Source: Blasia pusilla (Eukaryota; Marchantiophyta; Marchantiopsida; Blasiales). Taken from it: 64,000 nucleotides of DNA. Shown piece after piece: positions 33,000-44,830 of the stretch (within the stretch, counting starts at the first letter, position 1; each line of letters opens with the position of its first letter). The DNA is taken from positions 32,302,001 to 32,366,000 of the forward strand of contig CM114274.1 in assembly GCA_050084515.1 (NCBI GenBank). Reading direction: 5' to 3'. Under the pieces are notes generated by a model that saw only the letters and a list, made by a program, of their open reading frames with translations, did not search any database and was not told the DNA's origin. The position numbers and the translations under genes are program-made.

Positions 33000-35890
33000 T
33001 TGTACTCTCCTGCGTGTAGGTGATAGTGTGGAGTGAACAACAACCGATGGAATGTAAACACATAGGAATTGAGAAAGCTGAAGTGAGTTAATGTTTGTGA
33101 ACTGGTACGAGAGGAATGCTGAGTAAAATTTCTCATCATGAAATTGGAGTGACTCTAGAACTATGCACAACATAAGACTTATATTCAATTGGAGGTGTAC
33201 ATGTTGATAAGTTGCCTAGAGTAGTGGTGGAGGTCTCTTTACCCATAGAAGTTTTGGGAAAGAGGTAGATCACTTGTATGTTGAGAGAACCAAAAAAGTT
33301 CCCATGGAGTCATTATCAAATAAAAGTATTGTGTGTTAGAAAGAAAAAGTATTGCTCAGATGAAGAGATAACTCCTTTTTGGCCTGCTGTAGTGAGTTTC
33401 CTATTCTAAAGTGTAAGTCTGACGCAAGGATGCTATGATTGTTGTCTTCTTATGTAAGTCTTGATTTTCCTCAATTAAATCTATTGTATCTTTCAAGAAA
33501 TTATTGAAGTACTAATTTGCTTTCCTCAATTAAATCTATTGTATCTTTCAAGAAATTATTGAAGTACTAATTTGCTTTCACAATGTTGTGCTTGTACTGC
33601 GTGGCATGAAGTGCAGAGATATTGGTTTCATTCAGTTGCAACTACCTTTGATATGAGATTTTCATTTTGATCTTGTAAATGGTCGATTATGCTCAACAAT
33701 CGTCGATAAACTTGCAGCAAGATATTTGAAGTGGAAGTTTCTTCTGATGTAGAGCGAGTAATGGCATGGATTGGACGTAGAGGATGAAGTGTGTAAGGAG
33801 CATTCTCATTGTATGAAGGGCAATGAGTTGGGAATCTCATTCAAACCTGGGAGTACAAGCACATTCGATTGAATTAGATTGAAATTGAAGTGAAGCAAAA
33901 GCAAAAATGATAGTAGGGAAACAGCTAGACTAAAAAGTGTAGTGATTGCTCAAAAAACTCGGTGTAAAAGTAGTAGAGTGTTGTAGCAAAGGGGAAAAAT
34001 ACAAAGCATGAAAGAAAAATGGAATCATGGAGATTTAAGGCATAAGAAAATGGAGTAAATGGCTCATAAGAATTGGGATAATGCACTTGAAAGAATTTTT
34101 TTTCCATTGAGTGATGAAAAGGCCAAAGTCTATATTATTAAAAGATGATGGGGTTTGAGGAATCCCTGCTCTGCTATCAACACGTACGCTTTTTGCACTC
34201 CTCATGTATTGACATGTGCATTGTTTAACAGAAGAACTAACAAGAGGAGCTAGATTTAACGGATGTGTTTCCATACGATGATTTTTTCACCTGTGCATAG
34301 CACGGACATGATGCTAGTGTTAAATAAAAGAAGTCAAAGTAGTATTGAAAATTGTATGCTTCATTAGAAGTGTTCTAGTGAGGAAGTGATTTCAAAGAAC
34401 AAGTAATACATATGGTGCAAGTATATAAGTTGCATAACAAAATGCTCCAATCTGTGGAAGCAATGATAGTGATTGAAGAACATTTGCTATAAGTACTTCT
34501 TGTGGTGAAATTTCACAATTAGAGTATTGTTGGAAAATTTCTTATTGATTGTACCACCTGAGAAAAAAAGTAGCGCATGAAGTTAGCTTGGAAAAAGAAG
34601 GAGAAAGTGTAAAATCATGAAATTAATAAAGTGTAAAACCTTGTAAGATATAAGAAAGTCTCTTACCAAAGTGCAAGAACTATGCACACGTTCTCTTCCC
34701 TTGAGAGCTTACACTTGCATCAGGCTGGAATGTGTCAAGGTCAATAACAATATGAGGTGATGTGACTTTAGTTTTGACATCCTAAAAGTCAAGGAGAATG
34801 GGAGCTATGTGTGGTTCATTGGTCTACTGTGCATTGAATTTGGGACTTCTCCACTTGTATGTGCCATCTTTATCCTAGAGATGATATGGCTAGCCTTGAT
34901 GGTAGTCAAGTCAATGACCATAGAAATGGGCAAGTGGAACTCATGACAAAGCGCAAACTGATCAAGCCTAATGCCACCATAGGCTATACTGAATAGTCTA
35001 TTTCCTTGAGAGCGTATAAGGGATTTTTCTTTGAAGTCTATTTTCTTGTACAACAAAAGCCTCCTTGTGGATACCAGAGAAATACAATAAGTAAAATATG
35101 TTAGAGAGTCTGCAAAAGTAGAAGTATATGAAAGGTATTGAGAAAATAAAGCAAGAAATAACAAGTTTACTAACTCACCTCTTGCTTGGGAGTCCTTGTT
35201 GTGAAAGCGGAATTTTGGGTCCCAGTCCTTACCTTGAGTGATAATGGTTTGGATCTAGTAGCTTGTCATTCCATTTTCCCAAAACGTAGGTACAAGATCC
35301 AAGTTATTGCAAAATCTCATTTGGTTATTAGTTGTTTGTACTAAATTTGGGTGTGTATGCCTCTCGGATACTCTCAATATGTTGAGTATCATATTGGAAA
35401 AGTCCATATAGCTAACTAGAATTTGTTAGTGAGTTAGATCTAAGCCAAAAAATAAAATCTATGGAATTAAAGTAGAATGAAACGTGTGGAAGTAACCTGA
35501 ACACTTGAACATTGTGTAGGTGAGGCATGATGTAGTGGTGGAGCAAATTGAAGGTGGCTTGAATCTAGAGTTTAAACACCTTGGTTATATGCCATATTCT
35601 GACCTTTTGGATTTGTGTTGCGTTTGCCCTTTCATCCGGTGGTGGTATAATTGGAAGCCCTTTTGAAAAAGATAGTTTCAAGTGGAACCGTCATGGGTTG
35701 TGATTTAGTTAGCTTGGCCAAATGTACAGAAATCATGGGGTCTAAGCCTTCCAAGAATCTTGAGATTTTGACGATATCGATTACAAGCACGTAACAATAT
35801 CACATAAACTAATCCTGAAGCAAATGCTGATATAATTACTTGTAAACATTTTCCAACCTAGTACAATTAGGCCTTGGCTTTTATGGCCTA
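33000..35890. other. AT-rich stretch without an assignable gene
   Basis: Several minus-strand open frames of 60-120 codons (33628-33840, 34035-34274, 34805-35164) have no recognisable domain. They could be remnants of the Helitron whose 3' end lies at 35891, but I cannot support that from motifs. Confidence 0.35.
33467..33578 (+). repeat. 55-bp exact tandem duplication
   Basis: TCAATTAAATCTATTGTATC begins at 33471 and again at 33526, and the units are identical through TAATTTGCTTTC. Two copies are present. Confidence 0.9.
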
Positions 35891-36411
35891 CTAGTAAGAT
35901 ACCCGTGCGATGCCTGGGAGAGATGCAGGGTTTTATTTTATTTTTGGTAAGTTTGTAACAACTATGCGTGGATGAATCATGCTTAAGTGGGATGCTACCA
36001 CTAAATGATGGGATTTCAAAATGATTTATTTCATCCAAGTATTTCTTTATACACTACATTTCGTATATTTGAATGTTCATCACTTCCAATCGTAATGTGG
36101 ATGGAACTTCTCCTTCCTACTGTAGATAATGCTACATACAATTGGCCATGAGAAAATACGGGAGTAGGCAAGTAAATGCCAACCTTTTGCAAAGTTTGAC
36201 CGTGAGACTTCTTAATTGTCATGGAAAAAGTTGGCCGAATAGGGAATTGAAACCTACGTAAATCAAATGGCAAACGAGAATATGATGCAATCAATGGGAT
36301 ACGTGGAATAAAAACTCAATCTCCAATATTCTTCCCTGTGATGATCTCAGCATCTATACAATGTTGCATAAATCCACGAATCATTAATCTCGTCACGTTT
36401 GCTTGTCCAAC
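35891..36411 (-). mobile_element. Helitron 3' end with helicase C-terminus
   Basis: On the minus strand the helicase end reads LPFDLRRFQFPIRPTFSMTI, then KKSHGQTLQKVGIYLPTPVF and SHGQLYVALSTVGRRSSIHI. This is the conserved last block (motif V/VI region) of plant Helitron helicases. About 350 bp further on, the terminus reads CCCAGGCATCGCACGGG then TATCTTACTAG before a T. That is a GC hairpin about 10 nt from a CTAG end, as expected for Helitrons. On the right, the leader repeat copy 3 interrupts the helicase at about 36412. A second, more decayed copy lies at 44366-44830. Confidence 0.8.
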
Positions 36412-39258
36412 CTAAACACATGTCGATGTCGCTCCTCAGCAACTGAAAATCTCGACCCCAACTCGGTCATGGAGATAACTCCTCCAATCATCAAGTCATA
36501 CTCCTCCCGTACTGACGCTGCTTAAAACTCCTTGATGGATAGTGCGGTTCCAACAGAACGGTGCAGCGTTGCAGGTGGCACGGAATGGCTACGAACGGCA
36601 CCGCCCTCGATGGTGGGATGTGGCACTCGGCGGCATACCCTCCTCAATAAAAAATAAACCCACACTCTGCTCCACAATGACAATGCCGCTACGCGATCGA
36701 GACGGTGCGGTGTGGCCACGAGCAGCACAGCGCGGCAATCGGCGGCGCGTTATGGCTACGGGCGTCACGGCACGGTACTCGATTGTCGTGGAGCGTCTAC
36801 CAATCAAAACATAGCAACATGAAATGAAAACTCAAACACCATAACCAGAGGTCATCACCATCAGTGGTTTATGACGAAACTTTGATGATGGTGGCGGCCA
36901 AACCAAAGTACGTGGTGGCGGCGCAAGTCAGAGAATCAACGGTGGTCGTGGAAGACCCTCCACTTTGTTATGGCGGCAATGGCAACCAAAGGATAGACAA
37001 TGGCCGAATGCAGCTTTGAGCAACGCTAGGCAATGGTGTTGCGACCCTCATAACCAAACAACACCAAATAGGCGCCAAGCGAAACATCAGAACTCAAAGG
37101 AACTCACGCTGCGAGGTTTGCGCTTTGGAGAGGCGTTTGGAAAAGTCTAAGAGACGAAACGTGGAACAGAGTTGTACGTTTCATGCGTTAGTGGTTGCGA
37201 CCAGGAAACCTAGACCAAACGCAAGCCAAGACTTGAGATGAGTTGAGTCTTGGGGGTTGGTTGCCAAAGAGGTGAGAACCAGTTTGGAACACGACTAGCG
37301 TTTGGGAGAATCTGAATGTATTTAGGACCATAACGTTGAGCTCCAAGATGCGTTTGGGGGGACAAGTAAGAGCGCGTTGGAAAGCTGATCTTGAGATGCT
37401 TTCGATGCACCAAAGATCTCAGCAAATGCATAAGTATAGGCTGAGATATTGGCCAAAAACGATTGAAAGGGCAATCGGGTTGAGGGCCAATTGGAGAGGC
37501 CCGGGTGTCCTTCCCTAAATGTAGGGGGCCCCAGGAGATCCCCAGAAGTACTAGTAAGGGAGGACTCTCTCCAAGATGTCTCGGGAAACGAATCTCCACT
37601 TTGGGTGCCAAACGGCGTTTCAGAGGCACGGGATGGAACGGGAGTTTGGCGTTGGAACTCGAAACCCAAACCTGATCCAAGGGAGTGGACTTTGTACGCC
37701 ACACTTGGATTCCAACTCGAGATTCATTTTGTGCGAGTCTTGATGAGGAACTCATTGGATGTCCATCGGAGAGTTGGAACCACTAGGCGCGAAATGCCGT
37801 TTCAGGTTCCTGAACCGACCAGAAAGTCTGTCCCAAGTCTTTCGAGATTTTCCCGTGTTGTAAACCGTGAAATTGGAAAGGTTGAGCTTGATGAGAGTCG
37901 GAGACAAGAACTTGGAAAGTAATCCCGTTGATTGATTCAAGACCCGACTAACCAAAGTGCGTGTTTGGATGCAGATCAGCGTTAAGAGCGTGACCTACTG
38001 AACGCACGCTTCCGCAACAAACAAGATTAACGTTCAAGGAGAGTAGGCGCACGACAAACGGCAACGGCAACGACCGATGGTGGCCGGTGGACGGTGGACC
38101 GTTGATGGTGATGGTTGACCATTAATGGTGACGGTTGAACTTTGACTGGTGATGGTGACTATGACGGCGACGGCCGCAGCCGGCGTGGCGGCTGGTTTAG
38201 GGTTTGAATAATTTAACCCTAAAAATCACCTAGCAATGGAAATTTTTCAAGATTGACCATAACTTTTTACTCGCAACTCCAAATTGTGCACTAGTTACTG
38301 TATAACGTGCACAGCTTCATGATCTACAACAAAGTCAAAAAATATTTGGAATTGGACATTCCAATAAAAACTGACTGGGATTGTTGTAAAGCCCAATGTC
38401 TCTTTCTCCTACACAAAATTTGGTAGCGCTTCCGCGCTGATTTCTCCCAACCAAAATGTAAAACCTGTAAAAAAACAAATCAACAAGCTACATGGTGCTC
38501 CTGAGATCACCAACATGGGGCAATCCGCCCCCATAATCAATCCCTATCAAAAATTGGGCAGCACTTCCGCGCGCCACTCTTCCACGAAAAATCGGCAAAT
38601 GCAAAGAACAATCAAAGCAGCCCTTGCTCTGATGAGCACTCCCATGAGCCGCTGAACGGGGAACACGGTCCCCAACGTGCAAAAACAACGAATGACCAGC
38701 GAACTCTCCATGAAGCTCTCTCACTCTCTCATTCTCTCTTTGTAAAGTAAGATCCAATTTCTCTCTACACCATCTCACACCATAGTTCTCAAAGTTGTGC
38801 ACTCTCTTTCTCATGTCAAACCAAACCCACTCTCCTAATGAGAGGCTTGGGTTACACTCACAAGGCAAGGGATCATAACTCCGCCGCCTCATGCCAAGAG
38901 GTTCAACAAAGAGAGAATGAGCTCTCAAGCTCTCTCTCCTCGAGGAATACCCCTCCCCTCTCCCAAGCTCTCTCTATGGTAACCTATTCTCCCAAGTCAC
39001 CTCCTTGGCTCTTGACCTGATGTAGGAAGTCAAGGGTCACTTGCCAAAAATAGAAATTTGATCATATACTCAAAATGGTACTTACCTAAAATAGTAAGTT
39101 CCTCAATATGGCTCCAAATGAGCCGAACCGAAGGGGAAACATGCTCTCTCAGGTTTCCCCGGGCCTCAGTAGGTCATCCTCGACCTATTGAGCGTATCCT
39201 CCACTACTCACGAAGGCGCTCTACTAGATCTCACCGATCTATCCTAAAAGACGTGACA
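36412..39258 (-). repeat. Leader plus LTR R copy 3, split by a nested solo LTR
   Basis: It is homologous to 31145-32991 in the same orientation: the AACACATGTCGATGTCGC start, the GGTTGACC minisatellite, the telobox arm (38194-38210), the TTCCGCGCTGAT block, and LTR R at 38741-39258 ending in GTGACA. The match is interrupted at 37037-38056 by an unrelated 1.02-kb LTR. No gag or pol follows on its left, so this is an LTR-leader remnant or partial solo copy inserted in the Helitron. Confidence 0.8.
37037..38056 (+). mobile_element. Nested solo LTR, 1,020 bp (family S)
   Basis: It begins TGTTGCGACCCTCATAACC and ends GGCGCACGACA, a TG...CA LTR. The flanking pentamers AATGG (37032-37036) and AACGG (38057-38061) are a plausible 5-bp target duplication with one change. 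A full-length inverted copy lies at 60079-61097 and a partial one at 62868-63720. No coding region of this family is present in the window. Confidence 0.82.
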
Positions 39259-39512
39259 AGGGGGAGCTAAGAAGCAATCAAGTGGGTTTATTATTATTTA
39301 TCGACCAAAAATTACTCATGATATCATTCTCCTCTCGTAGGTATGAGAGTTTGAATTAATTGCCTACTTCGTAACATATTTCCGATTGTAGAACATTCGC
39401 TCATATGGAGGAGGTATGATGAGTCTTCCCCTATATATGTTCCTTTTGATAACTATGGTTTTTTTTCATGGACAAGGACAACAAACTCACTAATATGCTT
39501 CTTTGGCATTGT

Positions 39513-40250
39513 AGGTCAAAAGTCTTGGAGATGAGGATTGCATGGTACTTGACTCTCAATTACCAATGCATAATGTCAAGTTGATTCCGTGGATGCCTTC
39601 GGACATCAAAATTTTGATTGCAACAAAACGAGATGAGATGGCAAGACGGGAGTTGAATTACAATACTCAATCTACTATGGCCACCTTAAAACAAAAGTGA
39701 AAAAATATGGCTGACTATTGCTTCAAGAATGGCATGATTAAACAAATTCCTGATCGACAAGCATGTAAGAAGAAGTAGAGTTCTCTTTTCAAAGACTTCA
39801 AAAAGGTCAGTTGGTTTTGGCAAAAACCTATACTCTTACATCTTGAAAAGGTTTCATTTTCCATGTCTCACTTATGTCAATTTTTTATAATAGGTTTATG
39901 ATTGGGAACGGAGAGCGGTGAGAGGCGAGTTATCCTACTTTGACACCCGCATGTCAAAGAAGGATTGAAAATCATGAGACCTACCTACCCTTAAGTTTTG
40001 ATTTAATTTACTATAAAGAATTAGTAGATTGGCTTCCGTGACAACAAGATATGGACCCGAAGAACATGGGAGTTTTATGCTTTGATACTTCTGGCCTTCC
40101 TGATCTTAATGATGATGTTATTATATTATCACATTGTCCCGGAAGCACAGGTCCTTATGGATATCCAATAGAAGAGGAAACTCCTTGTCCACACTCACAT
40201 ATCTCCACCCACACTCCCACAAGTCCACCCATGATTCCAAGTACATGAAT
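39513..40250 (+). pseudogene. Possible PIF/Harbinger Myb-like accessory ORF, decayed
   Basis: Fragments read ADYCFKNGMIKQIPDRQACK, a run ending LFKDFKKV and, after a gap, VYDWERRAVRGELSYFDTRM. They resemble the trihelix/Myb-like ORF1 proteins of PIF/Harbinger elements, which escort the transposase to the nucleus and to DNA ends. Stops occur at 39697, 39776 and 39966. The assignment depends on its position next to the transposase remnant at 40880-41260, on the opposite strand. Confidence 0.4.
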
Positions 40251-40879
40251 ATGAATGGAAATATTTTTTTTGTTGAACATGACATATGATGAAAATATGG
40301 ATTCTTACAAAGTTCTTGTTTGTTAATGTAGAGGTGGAAGCATTTTAGATCCCAACTTCATAAGGGGTGTCTTCCAAGCCGCCTCCAAGCACTCCACCAC
40401 TAGGATCTTCTCTTATTCAAGGTTCTTATAAGAATTCTTTTCTTCCACATTATGGCTACTTGGAATATTTAATTATATTGATATTTATGGGGTAATATTT
40501 GATTGAACGAATAACATTTGTTGTGGTGATGTGGTATTTCGAAGAGAGATTTGTGAAAAAGAAGAGCCTCAACGTTGGGGTTAGAGGAAAACGACGATGT
40601 AGAAGCTCCATGGGCCAAACCATCTAGCAATCTACTGCTTCCATAGTACATGTTATGGAGCGTGCTCAAAGAGAGGACCTTGAGTAACAAAAATTAGAAC
40701 TATAAGTCCTACAACATAATGCAGATGCCTTCACATTGATCTCTCAAGCATTGTCTCATGTTATTAGAAGGATATTTTGAAGAGATATCTTGAGATCTTG
40801 AATGACATCCATGACAAAATGCTAGTTCATTCACATGTTATCATGGTAAAAAAAAGTATGCATGTCGCATGATATAACC

Positions 40880-41260
40880 TTATGGATATGTTAAAATTAC
40901 TATTGAGATTCTGCCATAACATGCTCAAAAAGAGCATCACGATTTCTCTTTCCATCATATGTTGTTTCATTGTTTGAAGGATTTTTACAACCTCCTGGTA
41001 CATGCATCCGTGTCAAGGAGGAGGGGTCTATGAGACCATCGGTAATGTCATCTTCTCTATCTATCATGATATTATGAAGAACATATGTAGCGAAGATCAT
41101 CTTTGGACGTGTTTGTAAGTTGGGCTTCTAAATGAGTTGGTTGAGTATGCGCCATGTCCCTTTCAATCGGCCAAAAGATCTCTCCATTCACATCATCATG
41201 GAAAATTGATAATAGTTCCAATTATCCTTTTGTCCGATAGGTGCTTTGAGATAAGGAATG
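40880..41260 (-). pseudogene. PIF/Harbinger DDE transposase C-terminal fragment
   Basis: The minus-strand frame reads MERSFGRLKGTWRILNQLI, then a stop, KPNLQTRPKMIFATYVLHN and IMIDREDDITDG. The E-x-x-FGRLK-x-W block carries the catalytic Glu of the DDE_Tnp_4 family, and VLHN is its standard C-terminal motif. Upstream lies APIGQKDNWNYY. Only the last third is preserved, and TGA and TAG codons interrupt it. The TIRs are not identified. Confidence 0.75.
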
Positions 41261-41261
41261 A

Positions 41262-41515
41262 AGGTTGCAAACGAACAAAGTCCATGTCGGTGGACTTATG
41301 TCTGGTATATGGACGAACATGTCCATGCAGGCTCAAGTACTCGTGGCCCACACCCGAGCCCGCCCAAAGCTTGCCCTAGAGCCCGCTACCTAGACCCGCG
41401 CCGATAGAGCTCACATCCGTTGCGCACGCTCGATGGGGCTAGGGCGGGCTAGGCGGGTTGGGCGCGAGATCTAGGCGGGCTGGCGCGGGCTCAAGGCAGG
41501 GTGGCCCTGCCTTGT
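41262..41515. repeat. GC-rich dispersed repeat, short copy
   Basis: It begins GGTTGCAAACGAACAAAGTCC and GTGGACTTATGTCTG, like the copy at 58145-58210 (GGTTGCACACGGGCAAAGTC and GCGGACTTATGTCTG). It continues into GAGCCCGCC/GGCGGGCT-rich sequence far above the local GC content. It is shorter than the 58-kb copy and the right end is unclear. Confidence 0.6.
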
Positions 41516-41769
41516 CTCCATTTCTTTTCCATGTTTCCATGTGTTTGTATTTTTTAGTCCCTTTTTTGTTCTTGTTAGTTTATATGGGTGAATTTAGTCC
41601 CTCTTCGATCAGTTTGTTACTTAGGCTGGTTTCGTTAAACCTGGCCCTTTTTATAATTAGCCCGAGGCTTCTCCTCTCCCTCTAAGGGAGGCCTTGGTCT
41701 TCTAATCATGCAATCCTTGGGGTGGTCGCGCCGCGGCTCGGCTTCGTTGTTCTCTAGGTAAACCTAGCT

Positions 41770-43660
41770 AGCCCTTTTTGGGGTCGTAGCCTCGATCTAC
41801 TTCGCAGTTCCATGGGTAAACTCTCTTGGAGCAACAGACTTTTGTAAGTCATAGTTTGCCCTCTTCACGTACTTGGCGAGTTTTGCTTCCAACCGCACGA
41901 GCCTCATGAGGATTGCGTCATGGATCAGCTTAGATGTTCCATGGGTAAACTTGTGCCAACTTTTTTGAGGATGTCCGCCACTTAGTCCGTGATGTTGGCA
42001 GGTCCTGGTATGGTTTCTCTCCTCACATACTAGGTGACATTTGCTCTTCCAACCGCTCAATCCTTGCGGGTCTGCGCTGCAGATCGGCTTCACTGCTCCA
42101 TGGGTAAACCTAGCCCTATTTTGGGCTAATGTTGTGTCAGCTTCATCGGGGATGTGTGCAACTCAATCCCCTATGTTGGTGGATCGCGATGTAGTGTCTC
42201 TCCTCACATACTTGGTGAGTTTTGCTCTTCCAGCCGTGCGATCCTCATGGGGATCGTGCCGCATTTGGCTTTGTTGTTCCATGAGTAAACCTAGCCCTTT
42301 GTGTCAAATTTATCAAGGATGTCCGCGACTTAGCTTACACATTTGTCTCATTGTTCCATGAGTCCTCAGCCCGTTTGTCATGGAGGAACTCAGTTCGGTA
42401 CCTGGTTCCATCATGGCCAAGTCCTTGCCAAACTTTCGACCCTTAAAATGGAAAAGGCTCACACCATTGCTCGTCCCGGCCTTCTTCTTGTCCTTCCTTA
42501 TTGGCTTTGCTTAGTAGGCTTTTCCATGGATTCACTGAACCATGGAAATCATTTTTCTTCTTTCTCGACCGTTTCTCACCACCCCTCCTCACATACTTGG
42601 CGGTTTCTGCTTTTCCAGCCGCCCAACCCCCTTGGGGGGAACACTGCGGATTGGCCTTGCTAATCCATTGATAAGCTTAGTCCGTTCTTTGACAACTGAA
42701 GGTTTGCAAGCTCCAGAATTCAATCCCCAATTTTTTTCACCATTCGTTTTGTTTTGGGTCCTTTGTCCTTCTTATCTTAGTAATCAGATTCGAGGACTGG
42801 GTCCCTTCATGCCTAGGTCATCGCCAAAACTCAGACCATTAAAATAGAAAAGTCCAGGACTATAGTTAGTCGAGGCCTTTCTCACCTCATGAATGCCTTC
42901 CGAGTTTACCTTCTCTCAGTGCAATCCCATGGTTCTGGTCTTGTGGTTGTAACAACGTCCTTCACATCTCCATGGTTTAACCTCGTCACCGAACTTTTGG
43001 ACCTTTAAAATGGAAAAGTTCGAGAGCATTGTTGGTCTCAACCTTCTTCTCTTCTCTTCCAACTCCCCTTTCTAGGCAAGCTTATGTCATTAGCTTTTCT
43101 TTTCTTGGGCCGCTTCTTGGCGCCCTTCCTCACGTACTTGGCGAATTCTGCTTTTCCAGCCACCCAGCTCCCTTGGGGGCCGCACTACGGGACAGCCTTG
43201 TTGTTCCATGGATAAACTTGTCCCATTTTGTACCATTTGCAAGTCCGCAATATTCAAAACTCAATCCCCAAATTTATTCACCATTCGTTTTCTTTTGGGT
43301 CGTTTGTCTTTCTTATCTTGGTAACCAAATTCAAGGATTGAGTTCTTTTGTGTCTAAGTCGTCGCCAAAAGTCATGCCATTAAAATAGAAAAGGACCATT
43401 GCTGGTCCTAGTCTTTTTCACCTCATGACTACCTTCCCATCCCACAACTATATTTTGCCTTCTCTCAGTGCAATCCCATAGTTCTGGTTTTGTCGTCGTT
43501 TCATCGACCTTCCCATCTCCAGGGTCCGCCCTTGTTACAAGACTTTTGGGCCATTAAAATGGAAAAGGCCAAGACCATTTCTGGTCTTGACCTTCTTCTC
43601 TTCTCTTCCAATTCCCCTTTCCAAACGGGCCGTTGCCATCATCTTTTCGCTTCTTGGGCC
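41770..43660 (+). repeat. Degenerate tandem array of a 150-540 bp unit
   Basis: Two phrases recur in the same order. TTCCATGGGTAAAC-type sequence occurs near 41810, 41937, 42096, 42279 and 43204. CCTCACATACTTGGCGAGTT plus CTTCCAGCCG occurs near 41862, 42026, 42203, 42588 and 43127. Early units are about 150-190 bp. Later ones are about 540 bp and also share TTGGGTCCTTTGTCCTTCTT (42755 and 43293) and CCATTAAAATAGAAAAG (42836 and 43377). No protein is assigned. It could be a tandem-repeat leader of a retroelement or a decayed satellite. Confidence 0.75.
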
Positions 43661-43672
43661 TCATTTTGGCAT

Positions 43673-43935
43673 TGTCGTATAGTAAAATCATCCTTTATGT
43701 AAGCTCCTCTATTATTGAGTGTTAGAGAGAGTTTTATTAGTCTTAAGTAAATTAACCTAGGAAAATGAAATTCTCATGTTTAAACCTCTTTAGGGTGACT
43801 CCTTTATGTGGCCCAATCTAAGAAAAAGAGATAATAAATAAAAGATGGGATTAGAAAAGTAACGTAATGAAGTTGGTGATTTAATAAAACAAAAGCAAAA
43901 GTAGTCTTGGTTGGTGGCTAGGGTTGGTGGGGTAT
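43673..43935 (+). repeat. Truncated LTR of the gypsy element 1 family
   Basis: TGTCGTATAGTAAAATCATC at the start and the rest to GGTTGGTGGCTAGGGTT match 5362-5620 well. The downstream U3, TATA and U5 parts are absent. Confidence 0.8.
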
Positions 43936-44365
43936 GACACGAGGGGCAGAAACTATCCGTCATCTGATTGGATGGGATGATCCAATGGAAGTTGGGTGTG
44001 TTAAAAGCATACCTAGCACAAGAGAAACATGTGAGTTGGCAAGATGCTAGTGTGGAGGAGAAGAGGAGACGCGACAATGATGGTGCTGATCTCGAGGTAG
44101 CTGCAAGAAGAGCAAGGACCGTAAGAAGGAAAGGGCAAACAGAGGCGTAACCATCAAGAGAAGAAGGGCCTTCTACATCTGAATCTATGATGGATTCTCA
44201 AATGAAAGAAGGTAGAATGAAGGAGAAAGAATTGAGGTCTTCCCAGAAGACCAAGGGTAAGACTCCTACATACAAATTGCAGTCTGATATAGAGACAAGC
44301 ACGAATTTAAAGGAGATTCTTGAGGAGAGGATTTTGGATGCGAAAATAGAGTTTTCTTTGCATGT
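43936..44365 (+). pseudogene. Gag fragment of the gypsy element 1 family
   Basis: Frames read MIQWKLGVLKAYLAQEKHVS, then PTYKLQSDIETSTNLKEILE and ERILDAKIEF, which runs straight into the phrase where element 1 begins at about 1018. It is joined to a truncated LTR on the left and to a Helitron 3' end on the right. It is a chimeric remnant with stops between frames. Confidence 0.65.
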
Positions 44366-44830
44366 ATGATGCACGGGAGAGATGAAGGTTTTGTTTTGTT
44401 TTTTGTAAGTTGGTAACAATTGTGCACATATGAATTATGCTCAAGTGGGATGCTATTCTTGAATGCATGACATGATGGGATCTCAAAAAGTTTATTTCAT
44501 CGGAGTATTTATGTATACATTATATTTTATGTAAAGTCACCTTGCTTATTTGAGTGTTCATCGCTTCCAATCGTAACGTGATGGAACTTCTCTTTCCTAC
44601 TCTAGATAATGCTACGTACAAGTGATCATGAGAAAATACAAGAGTTGGCAAGTAAATGCCAACCTTTTACAAAGTTTGACCTTGAGATATTATTAATTTT
44701 CATACCAAAAATTGGTCAAATAAGGAATTGAAATGGGATAGGTGAAATAAAATTTTGATTTTCAACATTTGTGCAATATTGCATAAATCCACCACTCTAG
44801 TCTCATTTGCTAATCCATGTGACCCTATCA
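44366..44830 (-). mobile_element. Second Helitron 3' fragment, more decayed
   Basis: It matches 35925-36410 along its length, including GAGTGTTCATCGCTTCCAAT, GATAATGCTACGTACAA and GCAAGTAAATGCCAACCTTT. The terminal hairpin is incomplete (CCCGTGCATCATACATG on the minus strand) because the end is truncated at the junction with the gag fragment. Confidence 0.75.
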
